64,000 nucleotides of DNA. It comes from an uncultured Bacteroidales bacterium (GTDB lineage Bacteria; Bacteroidota; Bacteroidia; Bacteroidales; Marinilabiliaceae). The notes beneath the pieces are model-generated. The model did not search any database. It was not told the DNA's origin and saw only the letters and a list, made by a program, of their open reading frames with translations. Location of the stretch: the NCBI GenBank assembly GCA_937892095.1, contig CALAVC010000244.1:34776-98775 (forward strand), written 5' to 3'. Both the position numbers and the translations under genes were made by a program. This document shows positions 60,904 to 64,000 of the stretch, one piece after another. Each line of letters begins with the position of its first letter. Within the stretch, counting starts at the first letter, position 1.

Positions 60904-62985
60904 TTAGTAGCCGTAGTAGTTGACATACTGACCATTGCTTCGGTTGACGAATGTGCGAGGGATTGGCAGTATGTAGCGTACGGGAGGCAAATTGCTGAGC
61001 GTGTTGTTGCAAGCACCAAATGGCACATCGTTCGACGAGATATACATGTAGCCACGGAACGAGAGTCGGCATGCTGGGCGGACGTTGCCGTCGCCGTCGA
61101 CCCACGAAGAGCTAAGGTCTGATGTCGGACGAATCCATGCGCGAGTAACTATGCTACCATTGATGGTTACCTTGTCGTCGGCAGGCTTGGTGAAGCCCTT
61201 GGGTGTGCCCCAAACGTTGAGTATTTCGAGTGTGTTATACTTTTCGTTGGTGCAGGGGTAGGAGTTGATGTCGACGGGGTTGGGCAAGAAGCAGTAGTAG
61301 TAGTTGGTCAGCGACGACATGTTGTCTATGTCGGACTTGATTATCTTGACGCTGTTGTCTTTTACGTCTTCTGCACTGGCAAAGTAAGTGCAGATGTTGT
61401 TGACGTTCTCTTCGTTGTAGCCCGAGCCCATGTTGGCTGCGAACTCATAGTAGTTGTAGAACTGACGATAGATGACTTCGGAGTACTTATTCCAGCGGAC
61501 GAGGTCTTTCCAGCGAATGTTTTCGCCTGCGAACTCCCATGCGCGTTCGTTGAAGATGGCGGTGAAGAATTCGTTGTAGTCCGATGTGCTGACGTCGGGC
61601 AAGCCTGCGCGACGGCGTACTTGGTTAAGTGCTTCGAGAGCTTCGGCCGTGGGCGCACCCTCTACTTCGTTGACTGCTTCGGCATACATCAGTAGGACGT
61701 CGGCGTAGCGCATGTAGGGGAAGTTGATGCCAGTGTTGCCCGACGTTCCGGAGCCGAAGCCACCATTCTCGCGCCAGAGTTTGCTCCACTTGTTGCAACG
61801 ATATGTCAGACCACCTATGTTGAGGCTTGGGCTTCCTTCTTCGTTGGTGTGAGCGACTGACTTGGCATCGGTGTAGTTGTCTTTGTAGTCCCAGTAGCCT
61901 ACTACGAAGTCGCGACGAAGGTCGAGAGTGTCGAATGTCCAACGATAGAAAGCGTTGAGCTGCAAGCCGCCATTGGACGAGCCGTAGCCGACTTTGTCGT
62001 TGTCGGTGCTGGTCCAGCTGACCGAAGGTCCGTGTACGTAGCCAATGTTGCCACTCGAACCCGTCGTTAGCGGAATTTCGAATATTGGGTCGTCGGAGTT
62101 ATCGATTTTGTAGTTGCACTCGTCTACGAATACTTGGCGATACGACTTGTTAAGAGCGTGGTTGCTCTTGTTGATGACGCTGTCGGTGTAGGCAACGGCT
62201 TTCTTGTAGTAGTTCTTGTAGTCGGACGGGCGCACCATCTTGTAGTTGCTTGCGCCTTCGGGGCGGAGCGAGTAGCCACCGCGGAAGAGGCTTATGCGAG
62301 CAATAAGTGCCCAAGCAAACTCTTTCGAACAGCGTTCGACTGTTACGTCCGAAGCGAACTTCATGTCGGGAGCTGCCTTTTCGAGGTCTTCGATGAGGCT
62401 GTCGAGGATGGCATCGCGGTCGGCAATGGGCATTACGAGCTTGTCGTAGTTGTCTGCCGTACGGCTAAACGAGAAAGGTACATCGCCACAGAGTACGACG
62501 AGGTCGAGGTAGTTCATGGCGCGGATACACTTGGCTTCGCCAATCATTTGCATGACTTCGGCATGGTCGTCGTTCTTCGGGTCGGTGTAGAATTCTGTAT
62601 TCTCTACGCCGCATACGAAGTTGTTTGCATACTCGATGTTGGCATAGGCGTCGCGCCAAGTGTTGTTGATGTTGCTGCCGTCGGCAGTGGCGTCGAAGAA
62701 GCGATAGCTGTTGCCATTCGAGTTCTGTGTTTCAGAGCCGTTGGTGGTCATTTCGACGTCGGAGTTGAGGCAGTAGGTGTTGATGTAAGCTCCGCCGTAG
62801 GTGTTGGAGCTAAGCATGTAGGCGTAGACAGCGTTGAGGTTTTTGTTTATCTCGTCGACCGTACCGAAGACGTATTCGTCTGAGAAACTCGATGGCGAGT
62901 CGACTTCGAGATAATCGTCGCAAGCAGGCAGTGCGCAAGCAGCCAACGTAGCGAGACCTATTGGGAGAAATATTTTGCTTTTCAC
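60904..62985 (-). CDS. SusD/RagB-type glycan-binding lipoprotein
   Basis: Partner of the SusC receptor that ends 12 bases upstream. The 693-residue protein has a lipobox LPAC with the cysteine at residue 22, followed by DDYLEVDSPSSFSDEYVFG, the classic SusD start. IGEAKCIRAMNYLDLVVLCGDVPF, YADVLLMYAEAVNEVEGAP, LNQVRRRAGLPDV and NERAWEFAGENIRWKDLVRW are the conserved blocks. It is larger than average, with extra segments after residue 540. The beta-helix lipoprotein follows 96 bases later on the same strand. Confidence 0.95.
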   Translation of the reverse strand: MKSKIFLPIGLATLAACALPACDDYLEVDSPSSFSDEYVFGTVDEINKNLNAVYAYMLSSNTYGGAYINTYCLNSDVEMTTNGSETQNSNGNSYRFFDATADGSNINNTWRDAYANIEYANNFVCGVENTEFYTDPKNDDHAEVMQMIGEAKCIRAMNYLDLVVLCGDVPFSFSRTADNYDKLVMPIADRDAILDSLIEDLEKAAPDMKFASDVTVERCSKEFAWALIARISLFRGGYSLRPEGASNYKMVRPSDYKNYYKKAVAYTDSVINKSNHALNKSYRQVFVDECNYKIDNSDDPIFEIPLTTGSSGNIGYVHGPSVSWTSTDNDKVGYGSSNGGLQLNAFYRWTFDTLDLRRDFVVGYWDYKDNYTDAKSVAHTNEEGSPSLNIGGLTYRCNKWSKLWRENGGFGSGTSGNTGINFPYMRYADVLLMYAEAVNEVEGAPTAEALEALNQVRRRAGLPDVSTSDYNEFFTAIFNERAWEFAGENIRWKDLVRWNKYSEVIYRQFYNYYEFAANMGSGYNEENVNNICTYFASAEDVKDNSVKIIKSDIDNMSSLTNYYYCFLPNPVDINSYPCTNEKYNTLEILNVWGTPKGFTKPADDKVTINGSIVTRAWIRPTSDLSSSWVDGDGNVRPACRLSFRGYMYISSNDVPFGACNNTLSNLPPVRYILPIPRTFVNRSNGQYVNYYGY

Positions 62986-62997
62986 GGGACTAACTAA

Positions 62998-64000
62998 TTA
63001 AAATGTTAGGTTAAGACCGAGCAAGAAGCCACGGCTACGCGGATAGCGGTTGTAGTCCATGCTGGGCGTCAGTCCACTCTGAATGTCGACTTCGGGGTCG
63101 TAGCCAGAGTAGTTGGTTATGCAGAAGAGGTTGGAGCCTGTGAAGTAGACGCGAGCTTTCTGACACTTAAACTTGTCGGTAAGGTCTTTCTTGAAGGTAT
63201 AGCCCACGGTTACGTCTTGGAGTCGGAGGAACGAAGCGTCTTCGACGAAGTAGGAGTGGATGACCTTTTGGTCGCCTACGCGTATAGGGTTCCAAAGTGT
63301 ACGACCTTCGTTGATCTCCTTATATGTCGTTTGAGCATACTCGGTCGTCGTGGGCATGTTGTCGCCACGCGATTCGATTAGGTAGCGCCAGCGGCTGCCA
63401 GAGTCGAAATCTTTGAGCAAGTTGGTCGGGTTGGTGGTGCTGAGCTTGGCCGAGCTGAGCATGTAGGCGTTGGCGTTGTAGACGTCGAAGCCGAGCATGT
63501 AGTTGAAGTTCATGGTCATGTCGAACTGCTTGTAGGAGCCCGAAAGACCAATACCGCCCTGTACTTTTGGCGTTGTGTTGCCAATGACTACGCGGTCGCG
63601 CTCGTCGATGTAGCCGTTGCCGTCTTGGTCGCGGAACTTGATGTCGCCCGGTTGGAGGTCCGAAGTGGTGTAGACGGTGTTGTAGGGCACGCCACTCTTC
63701 AAGTGGTAGTTGTCGGTTATGCCGAGGTCTTGTGCCACACCCGTTGCTTCGTCGACGCGTGTGCCGTCCCAGCTGTTGGTGCTCCAACGTTGTGCACGTG
63801 CGTCATATTCGAAGTCGTCGAAGCCATAGAGTCCGTCGTATTCGAAGCCATAGATGAGACCGACTTGTTCGCCTTCTTTGACGAGGTAGTCAGAGCCATA
63901 GGTGGAGTCGTCGAACTTAGAGCCCCAGCGGTTGCCCGAGGCACGCATGATTTTTTCGGTGCCGTTGAGCTTGTCAATCTTGTTTTTGTTGTGGCCGAGG
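62998..64000 (-). CDS. SusC/RagA-type TonB-dependent receptor, C-terminal part
   Basis: The frame is open to the window edge (334 codons visible), so the start of this gene lies outside. The visible part is the end of the outer-membrane barrel: SDLQPGDIKFRDQDGNGYIDERDRV split over the edge of a calcium-like DxDGNG loop, FLRLQDVTVGYTFKK, ARVYFTGSNLFCITNYSG and the final LLGLNLTF, all standard for SusC. An internal ATG at 63948 is not a start. It is the first visible gene of the second SusC/SusD locus. Confidence 0.95.
   Translation of the reverse strand, partial: LGHNKNKIDKLNGTEKIMRASGNRWGSKFDDSTYGSDYLVKEGEQVGLIYGFEYDGLYGFDDFEYDARAQRWSTNSWDGTRVDEATGVAQDLGITDNYHLKSGVPYNTVYTTSDLQPGDIKFRDQDGNGYIDERDRVVIGNTTPKVQGGIGLSGSYKQFDMTMNFNYMLGFDVYNANAYMLSSAKLSTTNPTNLLKDFDSGSRWRYLIESRGDNMPTTTEYAQTTYKEINEGRTLWNPIRVGDQKVIHSYFVEDASFLRLQDVTVGYTFKKDLTDKFKCQKARVYFTGSNLFCITNYSGYDPEVDIQSGLTPSMDYNRYPRSRGFLLGLNLTF

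Noticed and set aside
1..64000. CRISPR arrays, tRNA or rRNA genes, transposases or phage genes
   Set aside because: I looked through all intergenic stretches and found no repeat-spacer pattern, no tRNA-like cloverleaf and no gene of these classes.

Overview
The window reads as chromosomal DNA of a member of the Bacteroidales, probably a plant-fibre-degrading, Prevotellaceae-like gut organism. Supporting signs are two SusC/SusD outer-membrane pairs, lipoproteins with acidic residues right after the lipobox cysteine, Bacteroidetes-type -7 boxes (TAnnTTTG), a PorX regulator of type IX secretion (T9SS), and several Bacteroidetes-restricted families (DUF4954, YfhO-type, DUF4422, EpsG). The species cannot be fixed from the sequence alone. 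I see no tRNA, rRNA, CRISPR array, insertion sequence, phage or plasmid gene.

Layout. 1-9.5 kb (+): the end of an unidentified gene and its terminator, then rhaB-rhaA-terminator-rhaT (rhamnulokinase, rhamnose isomerase, rhamnose/H+ symporter), then a SusC/SusD pair. 9.8-13.2 kb (-): a secreted PL1 pectate lyase, a FISUMP-like lipoprotein and a membrane-anchored AraC-type regulator. 13.4-15.3 kb (+): parE. 15.3-23.6 kb (-): an MFS transporter with a GH3 lipoprotein, metG-galE, and a lipoprotein joining a degenerate protease-like region to a cyclophilin. 23.6-27.2 kb (+): a tightly packed prolyl-tRNA-editing gene, GH28 pectinase and porX. 27.2-45.5 kb (-): sixteen genes with gaps of 30 bp or less, running from an exopolysaccharide polymerase and four glycosyltransferases through DUF418, a voltage-gated channel, lpxK, a purine nucleoside phosphorylase, three poorly characterised families, glmS, rbfA, a methyltransferase and a Lol-type permease. 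45.6-51.5 kb (-): a two-gene pectin de-esterification unit, CE12-like acetylesterase then a giant CE8 pectin methylesterase. 51.7-56.3 kb (-): a TolC-MacA-MacB-type tripartite exporter. 56.4-58.2 kb (-): a DEAD-box RNA helicase. 58.4-64 kb (-): a second utilisation locus, SusC (cut by the window edge), SusD and a large surface lipoprotein with a predicted beta-helix.

Theme. Pectin and rhamnogalacturonan use recurs in separate loci: acetyl and methyl ester removal (CE12, CE8), backbone cleavage (PL1, GH28), and uptake and catabolism of rhamnose. Three of the secreted enzymes end in a similar short C-terminal tail that looks like a type A T9SS sorting signal, and the GH28 gene sits six bases upstream of porX. 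Together these suggest that pectinase export and T9SS control are linked here. That link is inference; the enzyme and PorX identifications are firm.
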